Source: Bisporella sp. PMI_857 (Eukaryota > Ascomycota > Leotiomycetes > Helotiales > Helotiaceae). Taken from it: 64,000 bases of DNA. Shown here piece after piece: positions 11,589-24,561 of this stretch. The stretch is taken from contig JAJSPD010000097.1 in the NCBI GenBank assembly GCA_021307315.1, forward strand, positions 85,171 to 149,170, read 5' to 3'. Position numbers and translations under genes: made by a program. The notes beneath the pieces were generated by a model. The model was not told the origin of the DNA, did no database searches, and saw only the letters and a program-made list of their open reading frames with translations. Each line of letters begins with the position of its first letter. Positions within the stretch are counted from its first letter, which is position 1.

Positions 11589-12492
11589 TCACATCCTGTC
11601 TCTCAACCCGATATTTGCCTCGCTAACATTGTCGTCCAGCTTGCTCATCCTGAAGCCAGGAGGAAAAACATCTCCCGCATGAATGGTATGGAACATAGCC
11701 TGCACCAGAAACATTGGTAATGCATCAAAAATGTACATATAAACCTCGTGGCTCGCTAAATAACCTGAATGTCCTTGGCCGAATTCGATAATCCTAAACA
11801 CACATCTTAAAATAATAATCACCGCAGCAATGAATAAAAGCTTGAGCAACCCAATCCAAGTGTGTTTGCCGTGAATAGGTATTGTGTACCGGGCTGGCGA
11901 AGAGCGCATGCGTTTGAAAAAGATCAAGGAGACGATTAGGAAGAAGCCAAAGAATAAAAGCTGGACGAATAGACCTAAAAGCATAACTTTCTGCCCGGTA
12001 TTCGTCATGCTAGCTTGAGCCATCATTCCACCACCTCCTGCTTGCATGAAGAATGCAAGCACGTCGCCAACAACGAATACTTTTGTAACTCGGTCAGGGC
12101 GGATTATAGATGACTTCGGAGAGTCTACGAAGAGCACGATTCGGCCGTAAATCATGTAAATCGTGGCAGCGTAAAGAGAAGGTGGCAAGATAATAAATAA
12201 TGATTGTGCAACGTAGGGCATCATTTCGGCCGGAGACTTGGCAGAAAAGTATCTTGCGACGTAACCCAGGGTCATCACTACAAATATTAGCAAAAGACAA
12301 CATAATGATTAGGAAATGGAACCACTTACTGATTGCACCAACAACTAAAGGCGTATAAAACCAAGTTTTCTTTCGCAGCATCTGAAAAACGTGATAAATT
12401 GCGCTGCCACCAAAGAGAATGGCTGCTGCAATACAGGCTGTGCTGTTTGGCTTGTAAGCGTAAATTCCATTGTCGTCTTCGGTTCCGGCCAT
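11589..12492 (-). CDS. RTA1-like seven-TM membrane protein (lipid-translocating exporter family)
   Basis: Two exons, 12492-12330 and 12277-11589, with a 52-nt intron (gtaagt...tgtag), giving 283 aa. The family mark near the N-terminus (YKPNSTACIAAAILFG, then FYTPLVVGAI) and the later YGRIV, KVFVVGDVLAFFMQAGGG and FRIIEF...GYLASHEVYMYIFDALPM segments are typical of the RTA1/RSB1/RTM1 family. Six or seven hydrophobic helices can be seen. Members sit in plasma or vacuolar membranes and are linked to resistance to toxic lipids and azole-like compounds; the transported substrate here is unknown. A decayed paralogue lies 1.6 kb away at 14123-15270. Confidence 0.9.
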
Positions 12493-14122
12493 GGCTTAAG
12501 ATTGCTCCTCAAAAATCTGGATCCTCAGAATGCGCCGAAGACTAAAGATCGAAACAACTGAGACGATGAAGAAATGAGGGAGAGCGCGCGAGGCGTAAAG
12601 TTTAAAGTGTAGTGACAGGTGTTGGCTTTTTTCAAAGACTGTTAACGACGGAATCGATTCGTGAGGCGCGTCTACTGCAAAAAGAATGTGGTTATACACA
12701 AGATTAAATTCTCCGCCTGGAACCAGAGCATTGAAGAACAAAAATGCCGCCTTGAAGACTAGGTGAATATATCCAAACCTGAAACGCGCGTCAGTCACGT
12801 CTAAATATATCGTAGAGTAGCAATAACCATATTCTTGACCAGTGTACACTCTCCGCTTCGCTTTCAAGCTCGTACAGCGTACTTTTCTTTCCTAAAGCTG
12901 TAATTCGGCCGCGATCCACGTTCAGGGCATCCTTCCAATAATTTTATTGGGCAATGCCGCGCTTGGCCTGGTCCGAGTTTATTGGCAAGCTTCTCCCGGT
13001 GGGGCAGATTAAATTTACAGCCCACCGATATCATGCGTATTCGCATACGGCGTATAATATCGCATAGAATACAGTATGGAGTTAGAAGATATGAAACAGG
13101 GTTACAGTCTATCTCGCCGCGATAACCTTTCCGCACCAACTTCAGGCCTGTCTCCAATCGCAAAAATCAATTATCGAAAGAGTTAGCCCGCATATAACGC
13201 AGCTGCATAGCCTCGCAATGGGCTCCCAATTAATCAAAATATCTTGTCGGAGTTAACCACCCGAGTTCAATTCTAAGTGCTCTGAAATATCTGATTCGTA
13301 ACTAATTTAGGTTTATCTCTGGTCTCGCAATGTCGTATCCATTTTTCTCGGAACATATATTGGGAATGTCAACGAAGGCTCCTAATATTCCCCGAGATAT
13401 TTTGTAGTAATAAGGTATCACCATCTTTAATGATCCAGAACCTACGGCTCTAGAGCAGTAATACAGCGTAACGTGCTAATCTAGCTAAAGCCTCAGGCCT
13501 CAGGCCTCTCTCGCCGAAGTAGTTCTGTAAGGCCTGGATCTACGCACTGTTCTGATTCAGATTTGGTAAAGAAAGTATCTCTCACAAATCTGAAAACGCC
13601 AAAGCAGGACAATATGCTCCTGGCTAGCTAGTCTCTTGAACTCAGGGACGTCCAAGACTGATTTTTCGCAAAAAAGAATGTCTTATCGATGTGCCTTGAC
13701 TTTCCATGAGGGCTTAGATTTGCTGTTTTTGCAGCAGGTTACAATGTATTACATTAGTTGCCTACAATTTCTCCACTCGTTAGGTTCAGGAGGGGCGAAG
13801 CTCCATCTGTTGCACTGCCGTTACATTAACGCCGTGGTAGATTCATAAATCCCATACAAATCGCTAAGTGAATAAGCTGAACTGTGTAGGACGTAAAGGC
13901 AGAGTGTTAGAAAGGAGCATGGTTGCCTAGAATTGATGAGAAGCGAAAGACTGCCGTGGTGCCCCGGGCGTTGTTGTTTGCTGTTTGGCTCTTGAGAGCT
14001 AAGCGCATCGCTCTGTGGCTCTGCTGAACGGTAATGTTAAATGCTTTTTGATCCGGCCGCAGAATACTCAGATCAAGGCAAAAATTGCAAGCATCTAATC
14101 ATCAGGGAAGGTGGGCTGACTG
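12493..14122. other. Intergenic stretch
   Basis: Frames at 12867-12496 and 13163-12864 (minus) have no recognisable domain; the first may be the RTA1 gene's 5' UTR. No other structure is claimed. Confidence 0.35.
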
Positions 14123-15270
14123 TCATTTGAAAACTGCATCAGAACGTATGAGGTCGAATTGCCGCTGCAGGAACAACACTAGCCATAGAATATTTCTAGC
14201 AATATTGGAAATTCCGAAATAGCGCCGCAATATTTGCAGCCATGGTCTGTCCATATACATATTATACATGTAGGCTGACTTTCGTTGCACTGCTTGGCAC
14301 ATCTGAAAGATACAAGAAATCAGAATCCTCGATATCATCATGTATCAACACTTATGATACACGAACAATAAGAGAAATCAAAGGGATGATGACTCTGAAT
14401 GTGAACCTTAGATGTTTTCATATAATTCTACTGCAGCACTCGAACTTCCAGCTGATTTGGTGGACCTCGAAGTGGTATATGAGAGACTTCTCAAAATTGC
14501 AAGCCAGGATGCATTATTGGCACTCTGGTACGCGTTGCACATGGCCTTCTGTGTTATAAAAGCTTCGTATTCATCGTACTTAGGACCAATATAAGAACTT
14601 GGTACATGCTGTGACAAAATGTATGCCAGAAAGAAACTGCTGGAGCCAAGGAGCTAGCGGAATATATTCGGTGGGCGGCTCTTGGCAACCTCCTAAGCGC
14701 GAATAGGCGATGCATCGTATTTCGTATTCCATTAAAAATAGGCGGCCCGTTTCATCACGAATACGCCTTGGCACCCCCACGCCACCCCCTTTTTCGGGGG
14801 AGAAAACGATTGAAAGCAATAAAGCCATAACAGTGAATGCAAGGATGCCCCCTATCACAAACAATTTATCAACCATTTCCTTTGTAGGACCACGTGCACT
14901 CTATTGTCCGTCATGAGAATGATTCGACCAAGTATTATTGTACATACTTGCTGCAAATAATGTTTGTGCTACAAGAGGCAGGATGGTGGTATAACGCATG
15001 GACCAACCGGCCCCTTCGGGGTTTGTGATGCAGGTACGAGCGTCTAGCTTAACCGACAATCTCGACTTTGGGAGCCAGAAAGTTTTGTTAACTTAGGATA
15101 TCTGGTACTTACAACAACCTCCAATTATAAGAGGTATGGGAAAACGTGCTCGACCTCTGTAAAATTTCCAGCAATGGAATGCCGCTACGACCGCAAATAT
15201 GGCAGAGGTAACGATGACAACAGGTATAGAACCATAACGATATAAGTGGTCTGCAAGAGTATGGTGTCTG
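14123..15270 (-). pseudogene. Decayed RTA1-like gene
   Basis: Reading the minus strand from about 15270, an RTA1-type first exon is clear: RYGSIPVVIV...FYRGRARFPIPLIIGG, then a gtaagt donor. It is followed after an intron by ITNPEGAGWSMRY and LPLVAQTLFAASMY. At about 14942 one extra base shifts the frame before IILGRIILMTD, and at about 14858 a missing base shifts it again before KLFVIGGILAF. Weaker matches continue to about 14123 (RPWLQILRRY...). The order follows an RTA1 protein, but no continuous frame exists. It is probably a tandem or dispersed duplicate of the family at 11589-12492, though the two are clearly divergent. Confidence 0.6.
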
Positions 15271-15633
15271 TGCTAGCTGCAACTTAAGATTTCTGTGGTT
15301 GCTCAGATTATGCTGGTATCAGCTCTGAGCACAGGGTTTTATCCAAAACTTACTCCAGAGAATAACTATAGCATAGCATCACCACCAACTTAATCAAATA
15401 TCGATACGAGAAATAAACAAAGCTCTGTAGTATCTCCTCCAACGTAACGTTCTAATTATGGCTACTATTTTAGAACATAAATTGAATGATCACAAGTGCA
15501 ATAGATTTTGGGCTAGTTGTATAGGAACTATATATCTTTGCCATTCCCTTCAGCCACCATCAAGTGAGCTCTTGAAAAATCATTTGTACCAGAAAGCAAG
15601 CGTTAAATACACAATCGGTCAACTGGGAAAATC

Positions 15634-18533
15634 CTATATCCATTCTTTATCGCCTCCCAATATGAGTTGGTCAAACTTCCGAATAATGTAGTGACGATTG
15701 AGGTGGCCATTAATCGCGTGTTCCATCTGATATCTCCCTTCTTCAATCCTTCTCTCAATAACAAACTTTCTGGTCCCTGCATGATGACTTGCATAGATAC
15801 TTTTGCAAACTCCTTGGCCTGTATAAGCTAGGAGGCCTAGGCCCGCTGGGATTCCCGTCAGTAAATTTATGGCGCTTATTAATATCCACTTACCAGCTCC
15901 AGTCTTGGCTAGAAACCCTAATGACCCTTTACCAACGCCTTTGACTACTCCTAATGCACCTTCCTTCTTCCCACCTTTGTATGGCTCAATAGCGATATCG
16001 GATAAGCCTCCTACGATACCATAAACGAATGACTTCCCAGCAACTATTGTGCCACTTTTGAAGTCGGTAATCTTGCCACGTTCTCGGACCTCGCCACCAT
16101 ATAATTTGGGCACCGCGTACAAACCGTCTGTGACAGCAAGAGGCACGTCAACGAATATGCTTTTATACGGTCTTCCGATTGCATTGCCAAGACTTTTAGC
16201 AGATGCAGCAGCCATCACGCCAGCCATTTGAGCACCAGTTCTCGGCGAATTAACGTTCCCCCGATGACCATAGACGGTCTCGACCGGCTGTTGACTATTA
16301 CCATTCGCGTCAGAGTTCGGCGTGGTTATTCCAGAGCCCGAATAGTATATTTTTGGCGGCCTTGACTGCTTATACTCGTTAAGCGGCTTGGTAACGATGC
16401 CCGCAGTATCGGACATGAAATTGAAGAACATTTCCAAGGATGCAGATGTTGCTGCAGTCAGAGGGTCCCACCGCCGAGCTTCAATGACGATAGGTGCGGG
16501 TTCATGACTAATATGTAGCTACAATTAGTTATCTATTTAAGGTAACTTGGATGTGCACTCGGATGGCATCAAGATCCGTAGACTTACTATTGAAGCCTAT
16601 GCAGATCTACCTTTAAATGGCTGGACAATACTTGAGCTGCAAGTCTGGATAACTTCACTCCATGTTTGCCATTCTTATAGAGCCAAGTTGCTGATTGCCC
16701 TTGTAAGATATCGCACTGCAGATCCTGCTGTGGAAGTGCCTTATGAAAAGACTCCACCGCAGTCTTGACTCCTGATTCGGCTCGCATTTTCACTGCTACC
16801 TCCGTAGCTGCAATCGTAGCATTTGGAGTCAGAGAAAAGCGAATTGCTTCGGCAATCTTTTGGCTGGTCAGATTTTTGTATGGGATTGGCTGTGGCCCGG
16901 CACCTGCAGCGGCGACCATGTTCCCCCAGAAAGTCTGGCTATCATGCAGGCGTTAGTAACGTCTCACTATTCCAGGCATCCAAAATCGTACTCCCCGAAG
17001 AAAGGCACTATAACCGTAGGTCTAGCATTGAGCAGCCCGCAAGCTGTGGTCCCGGCGCCACCATGATGAATCACTGCTGCCACATGCTGAAAGAGCCACT
17101 CATGTGGGCAATCTTCGAGATAGAATACCCTTTCTCCACTCTGATTTGCTCCACCTAGCTTACTCCACCCGCGCGAGATGACCGCTCTAGTATTTGTTAA
17201 TTGGATTGCCTCTAGAATCATAGCCGTCATCTTATCCGGGTCGTCAATCACAATACTTCCAAAACCGATATATACTGGTGGAGGTCCTTTACTAAGAAAC
17301 TGGCTGAGATCTGCAGGGGGGTCAAAATTTGGGGCCTCCCTGAAAAAGAAGCCACAGACATCTAAGGGGTCCCTTGTTAACTTTTGATCACCAAATATAC
17401 ACTTGCAACTCGCCTATGTGCGCTGGCCAGTCTCTGGGCTTGGGTACCAACGCTGGAGACCAGCAGTAGGTGAACGGGACTCGAAGTGTTTCCGCTAATA
17501 ATGGCCCCTCTGTTGCTGGAATAGGTTCAAGGTCTAGAGACTTCCTCCATTTGTTTATAATATCTCCTAATCTTTTAATACTTAATTATCGCGGCAATAT
17601 CTTCAGATTGTGGACGTACCCTTGCCAAGTCAAAAATTCGACCACCATATACGACAAGTAATTTGAGTTTCCGCTATTAGTGTCAGTATCTTTGCTTGAA
17701 GATTTCAAGTTTGCCAGTGGATGCGGAAAGCTTCTGGTGCAGGACCATGGCATTGTGAACATGATATGGACCTGCGAGACAATCATGAATAAGCACGACC
17801 TTAAAAGCTCTCCGGGCAGAATATCCTATCTTACAGGGCACCCGAGGGCTTGGGCACAATGAATAGGTGCAAAACTTGGCGGATTTCCAATGATTGCATC
17901 TGCTGTGAATGGAACGTGTGTCTCCAAGTCTGCCTCAACGCAAGATTTCCAGAATCCTTCAAGCATGGAAACTATCATTTTCCGTTTCGATTGAATATCG
18001 CCCGCCTTTAAACTGCCCATGCTAGGTATAAGGCCAGGATTCTTGACCATATAAGCCATAAGTTCAGCCGGATCACCGCCAACGGGATAGAACTCGAGGC
18101 CATGCTCTCGTACAAAGCTCGCAAAGACATTATGCGTTGCCAGACGCACACGATGCCCATGCTTCTGGAGTTCATTCCCAATAGCAATGAAAGGCTGTAC
18201 ATCCCCCCGACTCCCTATGATTTGAATAACAATGTTGAGCTTGGCGGTTCTGATCGGTACTCTTTCATACTTAGGTGGTGGCGTTGGTGGTCGATTGGCA
18301 TCGAACGTTGGAGACGGTATCAACTGGGAGAGGACACGACTGAGTCTAGAGTCTAGATCGACGTCTATGCGACCATTTTCTATGCTAAATAAGTATCTGG
18401 GAAGTAAAATAGATGGGTGGACATTTCTACCTGTAATATGAACTGCTTCCGCTATGAAAGGCCCATATCCGCCCTCTAGCTTCTTATCGATAGGCTGCTC
18501 AATAATATTGGTGATGCTTCGAGACATGTTCAA
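15634..18533 (-). CDS. Sterol 3-beta-glucosyltransferase-like UDP-glycosyltransferase
   Basis: Six exons: 18533-17835, 17771-17620, 17571-17414, 17361-16992, 16938-16588 and 16507-15634, totalling exactly 867 aa. The N-terminal Glycos_transf_28 domain shows [11 protein letters not shown] (108-118). The UDP-sugar site shows the conserved [17 protein letters not shown] block (about 430-445), followed by [16 protein letters not shown] across intron 4. The C-terminal third holds a Gly-rich amphipathic segment (about 738-785, [13 protein letters not shown]...GVVKGVGKG) resembling the ATG2/VPS13 C-terminal lipid-binding region. The enzyme probably glucosylates sterols or other membrane lipids from UDP-glucose. 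It lacks the GRAM/PH region of Atg26. Intron 3 (17413-17362) must be GC-AG (donor gcgagt): only that join yields the conserved [10 protein letters not shown]. Intron 4 has a perfect TACTAAC branch point. Confidence 0.93.
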
Positions 18534-19217
18534 AATCTTTTCAATCTCTCAAACTTCGAATGAACATGGAATGGAAAGGTGTTTAATAAACTGTAGTCAC
18601 TTAGCAGACGACGTTTCAGTTGGAAACGACACGGGCATTCAGTAGCGCCACACAGTCACGTTATCAGCGTGTGCCTCCCGTATTGAATGTATTCGCTTCA
18701 CGCATTCGCAAACTAAAAACCCTAATTAAGATTTTGCAAAGTTTATTCTTTATCGTCCCGTGTGCGATCAGTGCATTAAAACAGCCTTACAGGGCACTGC
18801 TTGTATGTTTAACAGACAAGGAGTACAATCAAAGATGCGATGTTTAAAGAACCCAGGGGATCAATAAAAGTTGAATACAACTATGCCATATCAAGCATAA
18901 GTCAACATTTTACTCACGGATAATGTCTTGGATAATGTCTCAGGTGTCTACCTGTATTTGCCGTATGATCGTATTTAGCAAGTGCTACTTCGGCTGCGAC
19001 CATCTGGCAACGTATTTCGGACAAACTTTTAAGGGCTAAAATAAAAAGTTACTGTTATCAAATAATTGTCGTCAGATAGCATGGCGCAGTCTGAAGAATG
19101 TGGAAAACGTTGTAGATAAAGTAAGCTATAGCACGCTTTAAATTCGAGACCAATCAGTACATTCTCTCTTCTGCCTTACCGTTTCAACGAACAGTTCTGC
19201 ATCGCTCAGTAACAGTA
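18534..19217. other. Divergent promoter region, glucosyltransferase / FAD oxidase
   Basis: The minus-strand glucosyltransferase and the plus-strand oxidase start at either side, so this 684-bp stretch should carry both promoters. No gene or specific regulator site is recognised. Confidence 0.5.
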
Positions 19218-21075
19218 ATGGTTAACTCTAGCGTGCTTTCTTCTATCACTTTTTTCGCTTTCGCAGCAACCACGTTAGCTGTGCACGGGCCAGTCTGCAA
19301 AACAACACCACTGGATCCAACATGGCCGTCAATTGAGGATTGGGCGGCGCTTAACGCTTCTATCAATGGCGTACTAATCAAGACTGCCCCTGTAGCATCT
19401 TCCTGCTATCCAGGAAATCCTTTCAATTCACAACTATCCTGCAACACTGTTGCCACTAATTGGACCTCGTCCTCATTTCACGCTACTATTCCAGAGTCAA
19501 TTGATTATCCAATTTTTGCGAATAACTCTTGCTTACCTGAAGATGCTGCGGGATACTACGAAGGCAGGGGGTGCGAGATTGGTGGAATGCCGCAGTATAT
19601 CATCAATGCTACGACCGAAGAACAAATCGCTACTTCTATGTCATGGGCTGCAGCGCGAAATATCCGCATCACTGTTAAGGGAACGGGACACGAGATGAAT
19701 GGAAGGCATGTCCAACCTCCTCTTAGGAACTACACACTTTGGTACAGGATAATGACTTTTCTTATTCTTTAGATCTAGTGGCGCTTACTCACTACTTGTC
19801 TGGACGAGAAATTTCCAAACGATACAGTTCGACTCCACATGGTCATTGCTAAATTCCACAACGACTGAGAACGTTGTTATCACGGGAAGTGGCACGAATT
19901 GGAATTCTGTCTACATGGCAGCTTCAAAGGTTGGGAGAATTACAGTCGGAGGTGGTGCTAAGAGCGTCGGCCTTGGCGGATTCATTCAAGGAGGCGGCCA
20001 TGGACCTCTGTCGAGCCACTATGGACTAGCTGCTGACCAAATTCTCCAAGCAACTGTGGTGACAACCGAGGGCAAGATATTAGTCGTTAATTCTCAGCAA
20101 CACCAGGACCTACTTTTCGCTATTCGTGGTGGTGGTGCCGGTCAATATGGCGTCGTCACTAAATACGTACTAAAGACTTACCCAGTGCCAGCTACCATGG
20201 TTGCTGGCACCCTTAGCATGTCTACAAATGGCACGGATAATTCTGCTATTGATGCTACGTGGAGAGCGTTTGCTGTCTTAGCCGCTAGCCTACCCGATAT
20301 GATGGATGCAGGACTAGCTGGTTCACTGACAGTCACCACAACTAGCGGCAAAGTCAAGGTTGTCCAGTCACTTTTTGGCTATAATATCACATCTGATGGA
20401 ATGAAAGCCCTCGTTAAGCCCATTATTACCAGAATGAAAGCGGTAGGGAACTCGACATCAGTCTCAGTCGAGCTCGCGGACGTCGAACCTTTCGAAACCT
20501 GGCCAACTTTCTTCGAACGCATTAAGCAGGTGGACGATGTTGCTGGTGGTGGCAGCGCCATGTCTAGTCGACTAGTCGGCCGTACTCACCTAAATATATC
20601 CTCTACCCAACTGATCGGTAATTTTAAGAAGGCCCTCGTGACCGAAGCATCTAACAGCACAGGAGGTTATATGATTATTGGTATGCAGGGAGGTCTCGGC
20701 CCCGCCAACGTCCCACACGAGATGCGAGGAGCTCTACACTCTAGCTGGCGGACAGCTTACCTTCATATTATATCTCTTGGTGCATCTATTAACGCCACTG
20801 CCGATTCTCAAAAAGCCTTAGCATCTGCCGCAAAATGGTTAGATGAAGTAAAGGAGCCTGTCTGGAGGTCATGGGCTCCAGAGATGGGATCTTACATGAA
20901 CGAGGGCAATCCTTTCAACACCGAGTTCAAGCATGATTACTACGGCGATAATTATGATCGGCTCGTCAGTATCAAATTGAAGTATGATCCGACAGAGAGC
21001 TTGTTTGTCCTTACTGGTGTCAATAGCGATAAGTGGGATTATAATTTAAACTCCGGGAAGCTATGCCGGGTATAA
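19218..21075 (+). CDS. Secreted FAD-linked oxidase (berberine-bridge-enzyme-like)
   Basis: Two exons, 19218-19705 and 19773-21075, giving 596 aa. A signal peptide (about 1-21) and many Asn-X-Ser/Thr sites indicate secretion. The FAD-binding PCMH domain contains GTGHEMNGR (His158, the usual covalent FAD-linking His), GGFIQGGGHGPLSSHYGLAADQ, and LLFAIRGGGAGQYGVVT. The BBE C-terminal motif is present near the end (NPFNTEFKHDYYGDNYDRL). The reaction is oxidation of an alcohol, sugar or natural-product intermediate with O2 as acceptor; the substrate is unknown. The 67-nt intron (19706-19772) has a GC donor (AAG|gcatgt) and acceptor tttag. This restores the conserved GHxxNGRSSGAYSL, while any GT donor nearby leads to a stop. 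It sits just upstream of a Zn2Cys6 regulator gene. Confidence 0.92.
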
Positions 21076-21471
21076 ACGCGGTTATAGTAATACGCGATGG
21101 GAGGGAATACGTGTATTTTAGAAGGTTTATTTTTCACCTTTGTATTATAGAAGTTTTGACGAAGATTGCTTAACCACAGAGATGACGACCACAACTTACT
21201 CAACGCCATTCATTGAGTGTCCCGGTAAAGAAGTATATGTTTTGTTTGAGAATACGATGATTACGATGACGCTACCTACCTATACGGGTAACATAAACGC
21301 ACATGCCAAGCGCCAAGCGCTAGGTGTTACATTCCAAACCCACCATAGTTTTACTAGGAATTGGACATTTCATGCTCTTCCATATGCACGACATGATCTT
21401 GATAAGAACCTAGTTCGGCAATACGTGAATACTTCGCAACTTTGTTAGAATAGCTAGATAGCTGCAACGAC
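21076..21471. other. Spacer between oxidase and regulator
   Basis: A 103-codon open frame (21140-21448) lies here on the plus strand. It has no recognisable domain and ends 23 bp before the regulator start. It could be UTR or leader sequence and is not called as a gene. Confidence 0.35.
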
Positions 21472-22771
21472 ATGTCAGCAAACTCGTTTCATGCAGCTGA
21501 GGTCAGAAAAGCCGTACGGAAGTTCTCTCATCGACGACCCCACCATAAATCGCGAAATGGGTGTACGTTTTGTAAACATCGGAAAATAAAGGTGCGGTTA
21601 TAGTTGCAAGTTCTTTCTACAATAAGTTGAGGAACAATATGGCTGATCAATTCGGATTTAGTGCGATGAGCAGCGGCCAGAATGCTTTAACTGCGTCGCA
21701 AAATCATTGTCCTGCAGTTTCAAAGCTACTCCTACTTCGACAGCGTCGATCTCTCTATCCACTCCTATTGCACCTACTGAGACTGGTAGCCCAAGCACTA
21801 TCTTCAGTACTCAGTCGGTCTCCCAATCACCCCTCCAAAATATCGAGCACCACAGTCTGAACGTAGCTGATTTAGAATTGCTGCATGTTTACGATACATC
21901 AACTTCTTATACCCTCGGGAACGTGCCGGGCTACCAGAGCTTTCTTCGGATTCATGTCCCACGGATGGCGTTCTCGCATAACTTCCTTCTGCATAGCATC
22001 CTGGCAATATCTGCCTTACATCTGTCATTCCTCAGGAAGGACTTACAACCTTTATATATGTCCCGGGCAACATATCATCAAAATGCGGCACTACGGATAG
22101 CAACTCCTCTACTGAACAACTCTGGTTGTGACTATAAAACCATTGGACCCCCACTTTACATGCTCTCCAACATATGTACATTCTTCACGCTTGGCATAGG
22201 TCCTCAAACAGGAGATTTTCTGCTTTTCGGAGACAAGGGGATTTCACAATGGCTAGTAATCTTTCGGGGTGCTAGATCCATATTGGAATCCTCAAATTAT
22301 GCGCTGCTCAAACATAGCGATCTCTCCCCAATGTTTTCTCTATTCGTTCCACGAGAAATGCAGCCAACAAACAACATGAGGAACAAGAACATCGAAGATC
22401 TACGAAAAATGATCGTAGAAGAAGCACACGATCACCCTAACTACCCAATATATATGGAAGCTCTTGAAACTCTCTCGAAGTCTTTCCTGCCAGCCACGAT
22501 GACAACTGCTGGTACATATCAAGTCCCATTTCAATCTATTTTCGCCTGGCTTTATCTGCTCTCGGACGATTTTGTACTTTGTTTAATTCAGCGCGAACCG
22601 ATAGCTTTGGTTATCCTTGCACATTTTTGTGTCTTGCTGAACAGTATCAGTTCATTCTGGTGGATGCAGGGCTGGGTCCATCATCTTATATCAGAGATAT
22701 ACAATTCTCTTGATCCAGTTTATCTAATATGGATAGGTTGGCCGCTGGAGCAAGTAGGCTGGATACCATAG
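21472..22771 (+). CDS. Zn2Cys6 transcription factor, UPC2-like
   Basis: Two exons, 21472-21591 and 21662-22771, giving 409 aa. The 70-nt intron (gtgcgg...tttag) splits the zinc cluster, which reads CX2CX6CX6CX2CX6C with cysteines at 31, 34, 41, 48, 51 and 58. A Ser/Thr/Pro-rich linker follows, then the helical fungal regulatory domain (ADLELLHVYDTSTS, HNFLLHSILAISALHLS) typical of the sterol-uptake-control-protein (UPC2/ECM22-like) group used widely by fungi as pathway-specific activators. Its position 396 bp after the oxidase, and near the glucosyltransferase and transporter genes, suggests it may control them; that is inference. The ATG at 21472 is the first that leads into the zinc cluster. 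Confidence 0.9.
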
Positions 22772-24561
22772 CTTGTTACACTTTGAATAGTAGTAACTGC
22801 CTTCATAAGGGTAGAAGCCCATAGGAGGAGGGTTGTGTCAAGGAGAATAAAACCAAAAATACCGTGGTATATAGAAGCTTATAAACCTTCTCTGGAAGAG
22901 TATTCGTTCCGTGCTGGAGTTTGATACGCGGCTTCACTTCGCCATGCCATTATAAGATCTTCATTCGGTACCATGTAACTATCTATCCACAACAAGACAG
23001 GTTATATACACAAAGTATGAGCGGTTCCTGCCGCCTATTATGAACTTACACTCTTTGCTTTTGCACTGGGGCAATGCTCCGGTTTTGGCAGGCCATGGCT
23101 ACCGATTTGGACATACGAGTGCGACTTAGGTTACCCATTCAACTGTATATATCCACTCTTGTTAACATTCAACAAATTTATAAACAAGTCAAGCTACATA
23201 TTGCTTCCCTTCCTTATCAGTAAGAGCAACACGACGAACGAAACTGTACTCGCCTTCAATTATCTCAAAACCCCAAACCTACGAGTTACAGTTTAACCTT
23301 TCGTCCTGTGGAAAAAAAAACAGGTCGCATGTACTTCAAGAGAGAAGCGCAGATGGTACCTACTTGCTCTGCTTCCTACCAAGTAACTTTGGTGCGAACG
23401 CATAGCTCCACCCAAACGCCCTATCCTGCACCGCATAATTGTATCTGGGTTCTTCCACTAAAAGCCCCTCATGGCCACCACCCCCATCTAGTTTTCGTAT
23501 GTATTAATCGTCGACTAAAGTTTGTACATCAATATTTAGGACTACTCTTCCGCTAGCCTGTTTCAGGCCGCGTATCAGGCGGGTTTGGGCAATGCATCTC
23601 CCGAATGTGTGATTTTTCTGTGGGTTTCAGATTAGCTTAGATCCCTATTTTCCCTAATTCCAGGAAGACCACTGGACGTGATCTGGGCGATGTCGATTCG
23701 TGCCACCGGCTTTTCAGTATCCAGGTCTGGCTCACGATACACTTTGACGTCAAGGGTCAAACTTGTTCTACAATTGCTTTGCAAATGATCCAGTTGAGCC
23801 CTTGCCATGGATCAAATTATATTGGCACTATGCTATGGAATTATTGCAGAACGATCTCAGGCGGCGCGCGTGGCGGCGCCTACGGTCAGACAAAAGTAGA
23901 CATTGAAATAAGCGTAAAGCAGCTGCGAGAGATATACCTCTCCAATAATTGTATATCCTTCCAGGGATTGTATTATCGTTGATGACTAAACAACGAAGAA
24001 ATCTCTACATAAATAAAGCTAAGAGTGGAGTTGCGGTTTTCGCATATCAGAATCCCCTCCTTGAGGCCTCGGATTAACATTCTTCTATTTGAATGACTAG
24101 GGAGGCTGCAATTCCTCCGCTACGGTTTCTTCCATTAGGCTCTCAAAAATGCCGGCGGAAATTTGAACCGGAACCTCGCGGCTGTGCACCAAGGCGGCAT
24201 AACAAGCTGTTCACTAAGGATACCACCGAAGAGCCGAACGCTTAGTAAAACGGTCATTTGAGTTATGTTAAAACGAGAGGAAAAGATACCAAACACAAGC
24301 CATGGAGTTGCGCCGTCATAATAGGAAGTGTGGCGATTTTCCATTCCTACTTATACCCTATTGTATAAACACACGGTCACCTATGTCGGTGAATGATAGA
24401 AAGAATCATAGCGTAGGGAGCAATGCACAAATTCCGGCTTAACTAGCGCCGATTATAGGTCACTGTCGAATTCAGGTCATTCACAACACACCAAGAGGTA
24501 TAGACGAAGGCTCAGATTCAAAATTAGTCGTAACAAGAGCCTGATTACCTTCTATGAGGTT
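22772..24561. other. Intergenic stretch
   Basis: Convergent spacer between the regulator (plus) and the MFS transporter (minus). Frames at 23308-23556, 23779-23982 and 24344-24135 show no domain. No repeat recognised. Confidence 0.4.

Noticed and set aside
19703..19772. Oxidase as a pseudogene because exon 1 runs into a stop
   Set aside because: A GC-AG intron at 19706-19772 restores the conserved FAD-site sequence with exact phase, so the gene is probably intact.
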